Shown: positions 55,127-63,639 of the stretch, in pieces | How positions within the stretch are numbered: the stretch's first letter is position 1 | Layout of the letters: each line of letters begins with the position of its first letter | NCBI RefSeq assembly: GCF_000798815.1 | Contig: NZ_JTLD01000033.1 | Coordinates: forward strand, 124,001 to 188,000 | Length of the DNA: 64,000 nucleotides | DNA from: Alistipes sp. ZOR0009 | GTDB taxonomy: Bacteria; Bacteroidota; Bacteroidia; Bacteroidales; ZOR0009 | Direction of reading: 5' to 3' | Notes under the pieces: generated by a model | Told to the model about the DNA's origin: nothing | Database searches by the model: none | The model's input: only the letters and a program-made list of their open reading frames with translations | Program-made: the position numbers and the translations under genes

Positions 55127-56302
55127 ATGGAACATAACTCCGCAAAGCTATTTACGTCTAGCTTTATTTTTGCCTTTCTAGCCAACTCGTTGATGATGCT
55201 GGCTTTTTATATGCTAATGCCGACGCTGCCAATATACCTTATAAATGTATTGGGCTTCGAACCTTCCGATGTGGGGATTATTGTCTCGTCCTACATTATT
55301 TCGGCGGTAGTAATTCGTCCGCTATCTGGCTTTTTGATAGATTCTCTTAGGCGTAAGCCATTTTATGTGATAGTTTTTTCTCTGTTTACCGTCATCTTTG
55401 GAGGCTATACGCTTTTTGCATCATTTGCAATGCTGCTGGTGGTTCGCATTCTACAGGGATTTGTGTGGGGGATAATTATCCCGTTGGGAAATACGCTGGC
55501 TATCGATATAATGCCATCAGACCGAAGAGGTACGGGCATTGGAATTTATGGAATGTCATCTAACCTAGCAATGGCGTTGGGGCCTGTTGTCGGGCTAACG
55601 TTGCTCGATTCTTTGGGCTTTCCTTCTATTGCAATGGTTTCAATGGCAGCCTCTGCTCTTGGAGTTCTTTTTGCTTTGCTGATAAAGGCGCCTCGCAAGC
55701 AGATTGAGAAAAGGAACGAGCCCATATCGTTGGATCGGTTTATTTTGGTAAAAGCAATCCCAGTAGGGATTAACGTTTTGCTGGTTTGCTTTTCATATGG
55801 TTTCTTGGTGGCCTATGCGGCATTGTATGGGCGCGAAATGGGGATACAGAATGTTGGACTATTCTTTATTCTCATGGCAATTGGTGTAATCGCATCGCGA
55901 TTATTCACAGGGCGGTTTATTGATAAGGGCTTTTTTAACCAAATAGCGCTTATCTCTATGGCTCTCCTTACGATTGGCGTAGGAATGCTGGGGGTGTTTC
56001 AGGTGTCGTTTATTTATTTTGCAATGGCGCTGGTGTTGGGTGGCGGTTATGGAATGCTTTTCCCTGCCATACAAACCATGATTGTGAATTTTGGTGCACA
56101 TAACCAGCGCGGAACGGCTAACTCAACCTACTTTACTGGGTTTGATATTGGAGTTGGCCTAGGTATGCTGCTTGGCGGTATCATTGCCGATAAAACAAGC
56201 TTATCAACATCTCTGATTGTTTCCTCCGTACTCAATTTACTGGCTATAATCTACTACGTTAAGATATCGGCACCGAGCTACAAGGCTCATACTTGTAAAT
56301 AG
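55127..56302 (+). CDS. MFS transporter
   Basis: The 391-residue inner-membrane protein has twelve hydrophobic segments. The loop 2-3 motif is GFLIDSLRRKPF and loop 8-9 is GRFIDKGFF, as in drug/metabolite proton antiporters of the major facilitator superfamily. Substrate unknown. It stands alone between two terminators. Confidence 0.88.
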   Translation: MEHNSAKLFTSSFIFAFLANSLMMLAFYMLMPTLPIYLINVLGFEPSDVGIIVSSYIISAVVIRPLSGFLIDSLRRKPFYVIVFSLFTVIFGGYTLFASFAMLLVVRILQGFVWGIIIPLGNTLAIDIMPSDRRGTGIGIYGMSSNLAMALGPVVGLTLLDSLGFPSIAMVSMAASALGVLFALLIKAPRKQIEKRNEPISLDRFILVKAIPVGINVLLVCFSYGFLVAYAALYGREMGIQNVGLFFILMAIGVIASRLFTGRFIDKGFFNQIALISMALLTIGVGMLGVFQVSFIYFAMALVLGGGYGMLFPAIQTMIVNFGAHNQRGTANSTYFTGFDIGVGLGMLLGGIIADKTSLSTSLIVSSVLNLLAIIYYVKISAPSYKAHTCK

Positions 56303-56328
56303 AAAAAGGTCTCTTCCGAGACCTTTTT
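56303..56328. terminator. Bidirectional terminator
   Basis: AAAAAGGTCTC / GAGACCTTTTT (56303-56313 / 56318-56328) with loop TTCC follows the MFS stop directly. Confidence 0.85.
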
Positions 56329-56348
56329 TATATTTAGCTAGATCGTTT

Positions 56349-57179
56349 TTACCAGCTTCCGCCAGCACCTCCGCCGCCGAAGTCTCCACCGCCAAAGCCT
56401 CCGAAACCGCCGCCGCCACCGCCAGAGAAATCGCTCCAGCCGCTACCGCTATTTCGGTGTCTATCTCCTAAGTTGCTTCCCATACCCATAAGCAAGAGCC
56501 AGAAAGGTAGGTTGCTTGCTGCAGAGCTATGTCTTTGAAATCCACCCGAGGAGTAAACTGACCCAGAGGTGTATTTTTTGGAGCGGGCTATTGCCGCAAT
56601 AATTCCAAAGACGGCTACCAGCACAATAAATATTAGGATAGAGGCAAATGGGGATACTGTTTTAGCCCCTTTTTTATCTGCCTTAAATTCACCTCTGGCA
56701 AATTGTATGAGCTGCGTTGTTGCTTGGTCCAGCCCTTCGTAATACTTGTTTTGCCGAAATGCAGGTATTATAGTCTGGTCGATAATACGATTTGCGCGGG
56801 CGTCAGTTATGGAGCCTTCCATGCCATAGCCCGTAGCAATAAATACCTGACCACGTTCATTTCCAACTTTTGGTTTGATAAGAACGAGGATGCCGTTATT
56901 TTTCCCTTTTTGGCCGATACCCCATTTTTTTCCGAGAGCGAAGGCGTATTCACTTGGATCGTAACCGTCTAGTGAAGGTACAACGACAATCGCAATTTGG
57001 GTAGATGTGGTATCGTTGTATGCCCGAAGCTTAGATTCGAGCTGCTGCACCTCTTGGGGCGAAAGTAGGTTGGCAAAATCGTTGACTATTCGTGGTGGAT
57101 TAGGTTGCTCTGGCAACTTCTGTCCAAAAACGGATAGGGCCGAGATTACAACGAATAGTATGCTGTAAAGTAATTTCAT
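56349..57179 (-). CDS. TPM-domain protein with glycine-rich tail
   Basis: The 276-residue protein has a signal peptide (ending VFGQ), a TPM domain (about 25-165; VNDFANLLSP, TQIAIVVVPSLDG, IATGYGMEG), a transmembrane helix (about 177-196) and a very Gly/Ser-rich C-terminus. This is the YgcG layout. TPM domains are linked to envelope stress, membrane maintenance and, in plants, photosystem repair. The domain faces the periplasm. It is the third gene of a LemA-TPM-TPM operon. Confidence 0.85.
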   Translation of the reverse strand: MKLLYSILFVVISALSVFGQKLPEQPNPPRIVNDFANLLSPQEVQQLESKLRAYNDTTSTQIAIVVVPSLDGYDPSEYAFALGKKWGIGQKGKNNGILVLIKPKVGNERGQVFIATGYGMEGSITDARANRIIDQTIIPAFRQNKYYEGLDQATTQLIQFARGEFKADKKGAKTVSPFASILIFIVLVAVFGIIAAIARSKKYTSGSVYSSGGFQRHSSAASNLPFWLLLMGMGSNLGDRHRNSGSGWSDFSGGGGGGFGGFGGGDFGGGGAGGSW

Positions 57180-57194
57180 TGGCTTTAGTTTTTG

Positions 57195-57644
57195 CTACTC
57201 CGTTGTATTTCCAAAAGAAATATCGTCGGATAGCTCGTTCTTGTCATCGGAGGCTCTTGGAAAATGCTTTTTAAGCTGTAAACCAGCCTCTATAATTCCC
57301 TCAGAAAGCCCTTCGGTGAAAAGGCCTTTTCGGAATTTATCCGCCATTCTTTCCTTGATACATTCCCAGAAGTTGGTAGGAACCTTTTGGTTGATTCCGG
57401 CATCACCAAGTATGGCAAACTTTCGATCGTGGGTGGCAAGGTAGAATAGGACCCCATTGCGGAGGTCTGTTTTGTGCATGCTTAGCTCTGCAAATACTTT
57501 AGAAGCTCGATCAAGCACATTTGCCTCTTTGCAGTAAGCTTCGATGTGTACGCGCACCTCACCAGAGGTGTTCATCTCTGCTTCCTTTATTGAGTTTACA
57601 ATCTTTTTTTTGTCTGCTTCGCTGAACAGCGGTTGGCTTTTCAT
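57195..57644 (-). CDS. Small TPM-domain protein
   Basis: I prefer the start at 57644 (MKSQPLFSEADKK) over 57665, because it begins at the conserved region. The 149-residue protein is a single TPM domain (GEVRVHIEAYC, VLFYLATHDRKFAILGDAGI) with no signal peptide or membrane helix, so it may stay in the cytoplasm. It lies between lemA and the membrane-bound TPM gene. Confidence 0.8.
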   Translation of the reverse strand: MKSQPLFSEADKKKIVNSIKEAEMNTSGEVRVHIEAYCKEANVLDRASKVFAELSMHKTDLRNGVLFYLATHDRKFAILGDAGINQKVPTNFWECIKERMADKFRKGLFTEGLSEGIIEAGLQLKKHFPRASDDKNELSDDISFGNTTE

Positions 57645-57688
57645 GGTAAAAATGTTGAGGAGCAACGTTGCGTTGCTCCATTTGTATG

Positions 57689-58279
57689 CTAGAATTTTAC
57701 CTCAGGAGCCTTTTCTGCGCCCTTGTCAGCCTCGAAGTAGGCTGCCTTTTCAAAACCAAACATCGATGCGAAAATCATTTGAGGGAATTTTCTGATGGTT
57801 TGGTTGTAGGTTTTTACATCTGCATTGAAATCATTTCGGGCAACCGTTATCCTATTCTCAGTTCCTTCTAGCTGCGATTGTAGGTCTAGAAAGTTTTGGT
57901 TTGCTTTTAGATTAGGATAGTTTTCGGCAACAGCCATCAATCTACCCAATGCAGACGAAACTTGGTTTTGCGCATTTTGGAACTTTTGGATGCTATTCTC
58001 ATCTAACTTTTCTGGGCTAATGGTGATTTTTGTCGCATTTGCACGGGCTTCCATTACCTGTGTTAACGTAGATTTTTCGAAGTCGGCATATCCTTTTACG
58101 GTATTTACAAGGTTAGGGATAAGGTCTGCCCTGCGTTGGTATTGCGACTCAACGTTAGCCCATTTTCCCTTAACATTTTCGTCAAGGACAACAAGTCCGT
58201 TGTACGAATTCTTGAACCATAAAAATATAATCAGAATAACTGCGGCAATTACAGCCAAGACAATCCAAGTCTTTTTCAT
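57689..58279 (-). CDS. lemA: LemA family protein
   Basis: The 196-residue protein has one N-terminal transmembrane helix (about 5-23) and a helical bundle starting YNGLVVLDENVKGKWANVE, followed by RRADLIPNLVNTVKGYA, the LemA signature. It is membrane-anchored with the bulk probably outside the cytoplasm. Its role is unclear; pairing with TPM proteins is common and holds here. First gene of its operon. Confidence 0.92.
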   Translation of the reverse strand: MKKTWIVLAVIAAVILIIFLWFKNSYNGLVVLDENVKGKWANVESQYQRRADLIPNLVNTVKGYADFEKSTLTQVMEARANATKITISPEKLDENSIQKFQNAQNQVSSALGRLMAVAENYPNLKANQNFLDLQSQLEGTENRITVARNDFNADVKTYNQTIRKFPQMIFASMFGFEKAAYFEADKGAEKAPEVKF

Positions 58280-58490
58280 AGTGGAACAATTAATTTGTGA
58301 TACTAATCGTAGCAGTATGCATCAAAATGTATGCAAACTTTTTCAAAATAGATGCACTGACATTTTAGGGCTACATGTCTGCAATTTACGGTATAAAAGT
58401 GTAATACTGCCATGCTTTTGTCATTTTTACGATCTTGATGTCGCGACATTTTGGCAGAGGTGTTTGATGCAGCCGCTCAGCAGCATGAAA

Positions 58491-58513
58491 AAGGCTCGAA
58501 TTTATCGAGCCTT
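58491..58513 (-). terminator. Terminator of porV copy 2
   Basis: AAGGCTCGA / TCGAGCCTT (58491-58499 / 58505-58513) with a short T run on the minus strand follows the stop at 58519. Confidence 0.75.
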
Positions 58514-58518
58514 TTTGT

Positions 58519-59697
58519 TTATCTAAATCGTCTTCTGGATGACGATCGTCGTCCGTATTTATCTTTGCCAAGTTCTGTGCCAATCGTGATTCGGAAGGTG
58601 TTGGCCAGAGGGTTGTTTGCTCCATTGGCTGTTGGTACTAAGTAGGCAAAGTCGAGTATAAATGCGCTATACTTAATTCCGCCGCCAAATGTGAAAAATT
58701 TTCTATTCCCCTTGTTTTTGGACTCATTAAAGAGTCCTGCTCTAAGGCTAACTGCACTATTATAGGTGTATTCTGCCCCTGCTGAAAGCATTGTTTCTTG
58801 CAGCTCCTCCTTAAATCCGTTCGGCGCATCTCCGAATGATGAAAATAGCCCTTCTATTACAGATTTATTGGCGTTTAGGTTTTGGTTGTTCTCGTCGTAT
58901 TTTGGGGTTGGAACTAGCAGTTTCGAAATTTCAAGCATGATAGAAAAAAGATGCTTTCTGTCAGCTTCAGCGGTGTATCGTCCGCCTATCCTAAGCGTAG
59001 TGGGAATGAATGCCTTGTTGTTGGCATCGTTGCTGTAGGCTATTTTCGATCCTATGTTAGTTATGCTTGCTCCCAATGCTATTTCGTTTTTGTTGTAACC
59101 TCTACGTAGCTCTTTTTGGTAGTAAAGGGCAATGTCTGCCGCAAAAGAGCTGGCTGTTTTAGTTTCTAACGAGTTTCCTGTTATATCAGAGCGTAGGTAT
59201 CTAAAAGCAATTGCAGATGAAATTTCGTTGCTAAACATGCGGGAGTAGGCGGCATCAAAAGCGAGCTCGTTTGGGCTAAACTGCTTTTGGAGCATGTTAG
59301 ATTCATCTTTGAATTCAATTTTCCCAAGAGCAAAATAGCGAAGCGAGGCGCTCACCGCTTGAACTTGATCTATCTTGTAAAATCCAGCAAGGTAATTTAA
59401 GCTTATTCCACTAATCAAATTTTTTAGCCAAGGGGTATAGGTAAAAGATGCGCCGCCTTTGGCTTCATGAAATGGATATTTAGCGGGATTCCAAAATTGA
59501 GCGTTGTTGTCGGCTATGGATGCGACTCCTTGGTCGCCGTAACCAGCCGCACGCGAATCGGGCGTTATTGACAAAAAAGCAGCGCCGACTTTTATCGGAT
59601 TATATTCCCTTCCAATTATATCTGTTTGTGAATAGCCAAGCGTTGAACACAAACATCCCCCCACAACACACAATCCAACAGCTAGCTCCTTAAACAT
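58519..59697 (-). CDS. porV: Type IX secretion outer-membrane protein PorV, paralogue with basic tail
   Basis: PorV (LptO) is a FadL-like outer-membrane barrel that shuttles cargo to the sortase PorU in the T9SS. The 392-residue protein has a signal peptide and the family start GAAFLSITPDSRAAGYGDQG followed by DNNAQFWNPAKYPF. Its C-terminus continues past the expected last strand with GRRSSSRRRFR, a basic tail absent from the neighbouring copy. The gene lies 137 bp downstream of the other porV with a terminator between, so the two can be expressed separately. No porU is in view. Confidence 0.88.
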   Translation of the reverse strand: MFKELAVGLCVVGGCLCSTLGYSQTDIIGREYNPIKVGAAFLSITPDSRAAGYGDQGVASIADNNAQFWNPAKYPFHEAKGGASFTYTPWLKNLISGISLNYLAGFYKIDQVQAVSASLRYFALGKIEFKDESNMLQKQFSPNELAFDAAYSRMFSNEISSAIAFRYLRSDITGNSLETKTASSFAADIALYYQKELRRGYNKNEIALGASITNIGSKIAYSNDANNKAFIPTTLRIGGRYTAEADRKHLFSIMLEISKLLVPTPKYDENNQNLNANKSVIEGLFSSFGDAPNGFKEELQETMLSAGAEYTYNSAVSLRAGLFNESKNKGNRKFFTFGGGIKYSAFILDFAYLVPTANGANNPLANTFRITIGTELGKDKYGRRSSSRRRFR

Positions 59698-59790
59698 TTC
59701 CGAATACTTATTTTATTTCCTAAATATAGTATTTTTTTGTTAAACCAACTTTTAAAAGAAGCTTGTCGATACTGTTTAACACACATAATA

Positions 59791-59820
59791 AAAAAGGGCG
59801 ATCTTTAAGACCGCCCTTTT
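59791..59820 (-). terminator. Terminator between the two porV genes
   Basis: AAAAGGGCG / CGCCCTTTT (outer stem 59792-59800 / 59812-59820) with TCTT/AAGA inside and a T run on the minus strand. Confidence 0.82.
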
Positions 59821-59834
59821 TTACTGATAATATT

Positions 59835-60929
59835 TTATTTATCAAGCTTAAAGCCAACTGAAAATCTCAGGGTATTTGCAAGCGGGCTGTTGTTTCCGCT
59901 GCTAGTAGGAACAAGATAAGCTACATCAAAGATGAATGATTTGTAGTTTGCTCCTAAACCAAAAGTAAAATACTTTCTGTTACCCTTGGTTTCTGCCTCA
60001 TGAAAGTATCCAGTTCTTAGCGATACTGTCTTGGCATAGGTGTATTCTGCTCCAAGCGAGTATACAAATTCTTTCATTTCTTCGCTAAATCCGCTGGGTG
60101 CATCACCAAACGAGGAAAATATTCCCTCCAGTACTGTTTTGTCGGCATTTTTATCGATTCCATTTTTTATATTAGGCGTAGGAACAAGCAACTTGGAGGT
60201 TTCTGCAAGTAACGAAAGCTTGTTTTGCTCATTTAAATTAAAGGTATAGCGGGCTCCTAAACGCAGGTTGGCAGGGATAAATGATTTTTCACCGTCGGTG
60301 CTGTACGAAATCTTAGGACCGAGGTTTGATACGTTTACACCAAATGCGATCTCATTAATTTCTAACTTTTTTTGATAGTAAAGCGCAACATCTGCAGCAA
60401 AAACGGACCCAGCTTTATACTGCTCATTAGAACTGCCTGTTAAGTCAGATCTAATGTACCTAAAAGCCACAGATGAAGATAGGTTTTCTGAAAATTTCCT
60501 AGAGTAGGCAACATCAATTGCAAACTCATTTGCTTTTACATCTTGCATGAGATTCCCCGAAATATCGGTAAATGGAATACTGCCAAGAGAAAAATATCGT
60601 AACGAAGCGCTCACAGCCTGTCTATCGTCAATTTTATAAAAGCCTGATAGGAAATGAAGGTTCATGTCGTCAGCACTGTTTCTGAGCCAAGGTGTAAATG
60701 TATAGGAGACACCTGTTTTGTAATCAGAGAAGATGTATTTTGCCGGATTCCAAAATTGAGAGTTATTATCGGGTGCTGTTGCGGCACCTTGATCGCCATA
60801 GCCTGCAGAACGTGCATCAGGGGCAATTTTTAGAAAAGGAGCACCAACTTTAGGGGCTTCTTGTGCAAAGGCGGAGTAGATAGGAACAAGAAAAGTACAA
60901 ATTAAAAAGGTTCGAATTTGTTTTTGCAT
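59835..60929 (-). CDS. porV: Type IX secretion outer-membrane protein PorV
   Basis: The 364-residue barrel protein has a signal peptide (ending AFAQ) and the PorV start GAPFLKIAPDARSAGYGDQG and DNNSQFWNPAKY. It ends with the strand LRFSVGFKLDK, a normal PorV end. This is probably the canonical copy. PorV is needed for release and surface attachment of T9SS cargo, so the organism should have a working T9SS. gldJ lies about 1.1 kb away on the other strand. Confidence 0.9.
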   Translation of the reverse strand: MQKQIRTFLICTFLVPIYSAFAQEAPKVGAPFLKIAPDARSAGYGDQGAATAPDNNSQFWNPAKYIFSDYKTGVSYTFTPWLRNSADDMNLHFLSGFYKIDDRQAVSASLRYFSLGSIPFTDISGNLMQDVKANEFAIDVAYSRKFSENLSSSVAFRYIRSDLTGSSNEQYKAGSVFAADVALYYQKKLEINEIAFGVNVSNLGPKISYSTDGEKSFIPANLRLGARYTFNLNEQNKLSLLAETSKLLVPTPNIKNGIDKNADKTVLEGIFSSFGDAPSGFSEEMKEFVYSLGAEYTYAKTVSLRTGYFHEAETKGNRKYFTFGLGANYKSFIFDVAYLVPTSSGNNSPLANTLRFSVGFKLDK

Positions 60930-61031
60930 TTTTCAGGATTTAATGTTGTGTGGGTAAAAGTAGGTTAAATTTTACAAGAATTAAATTTCTGCTTAAGAAA
61001 ACAACGGGAGCCAATCTCCTTTTATACTTGA

Positions 61032-61358
61032 TTAAAGCGTATTATATATTCTGTTAGTGCTGTCTTCTAATTCTTTAATACTTATAATCCGGCTTCTTCT
61101 TAAAATTTCGCGGCCATCAAGAAAAAGAAGAATTGAAGGAACTGTGAATATGGTATATTGCCCGTAAATTTCAGGAGCAAGTGAAGTATCGATATCTAAA
61201 AGTACAATTTCAGGAAATTTAGATGTAACCAGCTCCTTCACTTTGGGTTTTAGAACTACGCAGGTTTGGCATTCTTCTCGTCCAAAGTAGGCGAGAACGA
61301 TCCTGTTTCTTGAAATTTCTTGGGAAAATTCGCTCAGAGAGGTTATATCCTTTCTCAT
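61032..61358 (-). CDS. Thioredoxin-fold protein with CQTC site
   Basis: I place the start at 61358 (MRKDITSLSEF), 4 bp after the ispF stop; the upstream in-frame Met would overlap ispF. The 108-residue protein has a thioredoxin fold with FGREECQTCVVLKP. CQTC is an unusual variant of CGPC. The cis-Pro is in FTVPSILLF. It has no signal peptide. Its redox partner is unknown. Confidence 0.82.
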   Translation of the reverse strand: MRKDITSLSEFSQEISRNRIVLAYFGREECQTCVVLKPKVKELVTSKFPEIVLLDIDTSLAPEIYGQYTIFTVPSILLFLDGREILRRSRIISIKELEDSTNRIYNTL

Positions 61359-61362
61359 AGAG

Positions 61363-61845
61363 TTACTCTTTTTTGAATAAAAGGGCAACGGCATGAGCTT
61401 CGATGCCTTCTTCCCTTCCTACAAAACCCAACTTTTCGGTAGTTGTTGCTTTTATGTTTACCTGATTTCGGTCGATTTCCATCACATTTGCCAACGTTGC
61501 AATCATTAAAGGGATCATATCTTTAATTTTGGGCTGTTGTAAGCAGATGATGCAATCCACATTGCCAATGGCAAACCCGTGTTGAAGTATGGCATAGACG
61601 GTGCGTTTAAGTAGTATTTTACTGTCGATACCTTTAAATTCAACGGAGGTATCGGGGAAATGAAATCCGATGTCTCTCAAACCAGCTGCTCCAAGTAACG
61701 CATCACATAAAGCGTGGATTAGCACGTCACCATCCGAGTGGGCTACGCATCCTTTGGAATGCTCAATCTGAATGCCTCCTAGCCATAAATCGAGTCCTTC
61801 TGCAAGTTGATGTACATCATATCCATTGCCAATTCTAATATTCAT
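61363..61845 (-). CDS. ispF: 2-C-methyl-D-erythritol 2,4-cyclodiphosphate synthase
   Basis: IspF performs the cyclisation step of the non-mevalonate isoprenoid pathway. Starting at Met 61845 (MNIRIGNGYDVHQL), metal ligands Asp10, His12 and His44 are present, as is the CMP-binding AHSDGDVLIHAL and the ATTTEKLGFVGR segment. Length about 160, normal. Co-transcribed with the thioredoxin-like gene and divergent from gldJ. Confidence 0.95.
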   Translation of the reverse strand: MNIRIGNGYDVHQLAEGLDLWLGGIQIEHSKGCVAHSDGDVLIHALCDALLGAAGLRDIGFHFPDTSVEFKGIDSKILLKRTVYAILQHGFAIGNVDCIICLQQPKIKDMIPLMIATLANVMEIDRNQVNIKATTTEKLGFVGREEGIEAHAVALLFKKE

Positions 61846-62020
61846 GTTTCTTCGTTTCAATTTTTGGTGGTAAATGCTGCTTTCTAACTTGTAAAGTTAA
61901 AACTTTTTCCCGCTGTTAGATTTTTTCTATTTCTAAATATTTTATTCTATAGTAGTTGCCTTTTTTGTAAGTTGTACTAAGAAATCTACAGTTAAAATTC
62001 TTCTTCGAATATTAATTATT

Positions 62021-62028
62021 TATATTTG
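62021..62028 (+). promoter_or_regulatory. Candidate -7 box of gldJ
   Basis: TATATTTG matches TAnnTTTG 42 nt before the gldJ start. No TTG is found at the right distance upstream. Confidence 0.4.
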
Positions 62029-62070
62029 GGGTGGAAAAAGAAGGGATAAAGAAGACCAAAGGATTTTACT

Positions 62071-63582
62071 ATGAAAATTAGAAGCAAGGTATTCCCGCTG
62101 TTGGCTATTACCGCATTAGCATTAGTTGGTTGTGGTGGGAATAGCAATACGGCAAGAAAAGGTTCATCCCCAACAACAGGATGGGCCTACAACGATCCAT
62201 CGATGGGCGGGTATGAGGTACGTGAGGCACAGGAGCAGGATTTAGGCCCAAATTTGGTGTTCATTGAAGGAGGTACCTTCCAGATGGGACAAACAAATGA
62301 TGACATTTACTACGATTGGAATAACGTTACTCGAAGAGTTACCATCGACAATTTTTACATGGATGAAAACGAGGTAACTAATGTCGACTATCGAGAGTTC
62401 CTTTTCTGGTTGAGAAAGGCATATCCTAACTACCCTCAGGTTTATAGAAATGCGCTTCCTGACACCAATGTCTGGAGACGCGAATTGGCATTTAACGATC
62501 CATTGATGAAGAACTATCTTCGTTTGCCTCAGTTCAACGATTACCCTGTTGTTGGTGTTTCGTGGAGACAGGCTAACGACTATTGTATTTGGAGAACGGA
62601 TCGAGTTAATGAGCTGCGTTTGATTGAGGCTGGCGTTCTAAAGTACGATCCAAACTCTCAGTTTAATACGGATGCTTACTTGGCTGGCCAGTATGAAGGG
62701 TTGGTGAATAAGAACTTGCCAAGTCTTTCTTCTAAAGATGGCAAGGGAACACGTCGTGTTACTTTAGAAGATGGTATTTTGTTGCCACAGTACCGCCTTC
62801 CTACCGAGGCTGAGTGGGAGTATGCAGCCATTGCGCTTATCGGGAACACGTTTGACGAGCGCGTTGTTGAACGTAAAACCTATCCTTGGAATGGTCACTC
62901 GTTGCGTAACCCTGATCCAAAGAACAGAGGTGATCTAACCGCCAACTTCCGACGCGGGCGAGGTGACTATAAAGGTACTGCAGGTAGCGCGAATGATGGC
63001 TATTCAAAGCCAGCTCCAGTTCGATCATTCTGGCCTAACGACTTCAACTTGTACGATATGGCCGGGAATGTTAACGAGTGGGTTTTGGATGTATATCGTC
63101 CTCAATCGTCTGAAGATGTTGAAGATTTCCGTCCTTTCCGTGGTAACGTATTTACCGAGTACTTGAAGAAGGAAGATGGAACACCAATGGTCGATTCTTT
63201 GAAAAGGCTAAGAATGGATACTGTTAAATCTGTTAATCGTTACAACTATCGTAAGGGTGATAACAGAAATATCAAGGATGGTGATTTAGGTACTTTATTG
63301 GGCTATGAAAATGAGAATGGTTCTGATAGCGTTAGTACCACCAACAAGATGTATTACCCTGGAAATAACAAGGCAAAGAAGCGTCCAAATGAAGGTATGA
63401 CATCTTTAATTAGCGATAAATCTCGTGTTTACAAAGGAGGTTCTTGGAGAGATAGAGCATACTGGTTGATTCCTGGAACACGACGTTACTTGGATGAAAA
63501 TGAATCTAGAGACGATATAGGATTTAGATGCGCAATGGAAAGCCTAGGTGATAGGATTCCGAAGCAAACAAGAAAGAAATAA
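62071..63582 (+). CDS. gldJ: Gliding motility/T9SS lipoprotein GldJ (SUMF1-like fold)
   Basis: The 503-residue lipoprotein (lipobox LVGC, Cys21) has a formylglycine-generating-enzyme (SUMF1) fold: LVFIEGGTFQMGQTNDD, DNFYMDENEVTNVDY, RLPTEAEWEYAA, YDMAGNVNEWVLD and VYKGGSWRD. GldJ and GldK share this fold. The TGWAYNDPSMGGYEV segment after the lipid anchor and the murF gene downstream both favour GldJ. In gliding bacteria GldJ stabilises the T9SS machinery at the outer membrane. Catalytic cysteines of true SUMF1 are not expected. The assignment GldJ rather than PorK/GldK is probable, not certain. Confidence 0.82.
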   Translation: MKIRSKVFPLLAITALALVGCGGNSNTARKGSSPTTGWAYNDPSMGGYEVREAQEQDLGPNLVFIEGGTFQMGQTNDDIYYDWNNVTRRVTIDNFYMDENEVTNVDYREFLFWLRKAYPNYPQVYRNALPDTNVWRRELAFNDPLMKNYLRLPQFNDYPVVGVSWRQANDYCIWRTDRVNELRLIEAGVLKYDPNSQFNTDAYLAGQYEGLVNKNLPSLSSKDGKGTRRVTLEDGILLPQYRLPTEAEWEYAAIALIGNTFDERVVERKTYPWNGHSLRNPDPKNRGDLTANFRRGRGDYKGTAGSANDGYSKPAPVRSFWPNDFNLYDMAGNVNEWVLDVYRPQSSEDVEDFRPFRGNVFTEYLKKEDGTPMVDSLKRLRMDTVKSVNRYNYRKGDNRNIKDGDLGTLLGYENENGSDSVSTTNKMYYPGNNKAKKRPNEGMTSLISDKSRVYKGGSWRDRAYWLIPGTRRYLDENESRDDIGFRCAMESLGDRIPKQTRKK

Positions 63583-63593
63583 TTGTGTTTATT

Positions 63594-63627
63594 AAAGAAA
63601 ACCTCATTTTTGAGGTTTTCTTTTTTT
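63594..63627 (+). terminator. Terminator between gldJ and murF
   Basis: AAAGAAAACCTCA / TGAGGTTTTCTTT (63594-63606 / 63611-63623) with a T run ends 12 nt before the murF start, so murF is either read through or uses an unseen promoter. Confidence 0.85.
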
Positions 63628-63639
63628 AGATGGATAGGT

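Noticed and set aside
58454-58475. Sigma-54-like site TGGCAGAGGTGTTTGATG
   Set aside because: The -12 GC is missing at the correct spacing and no plus-strand gene follows.
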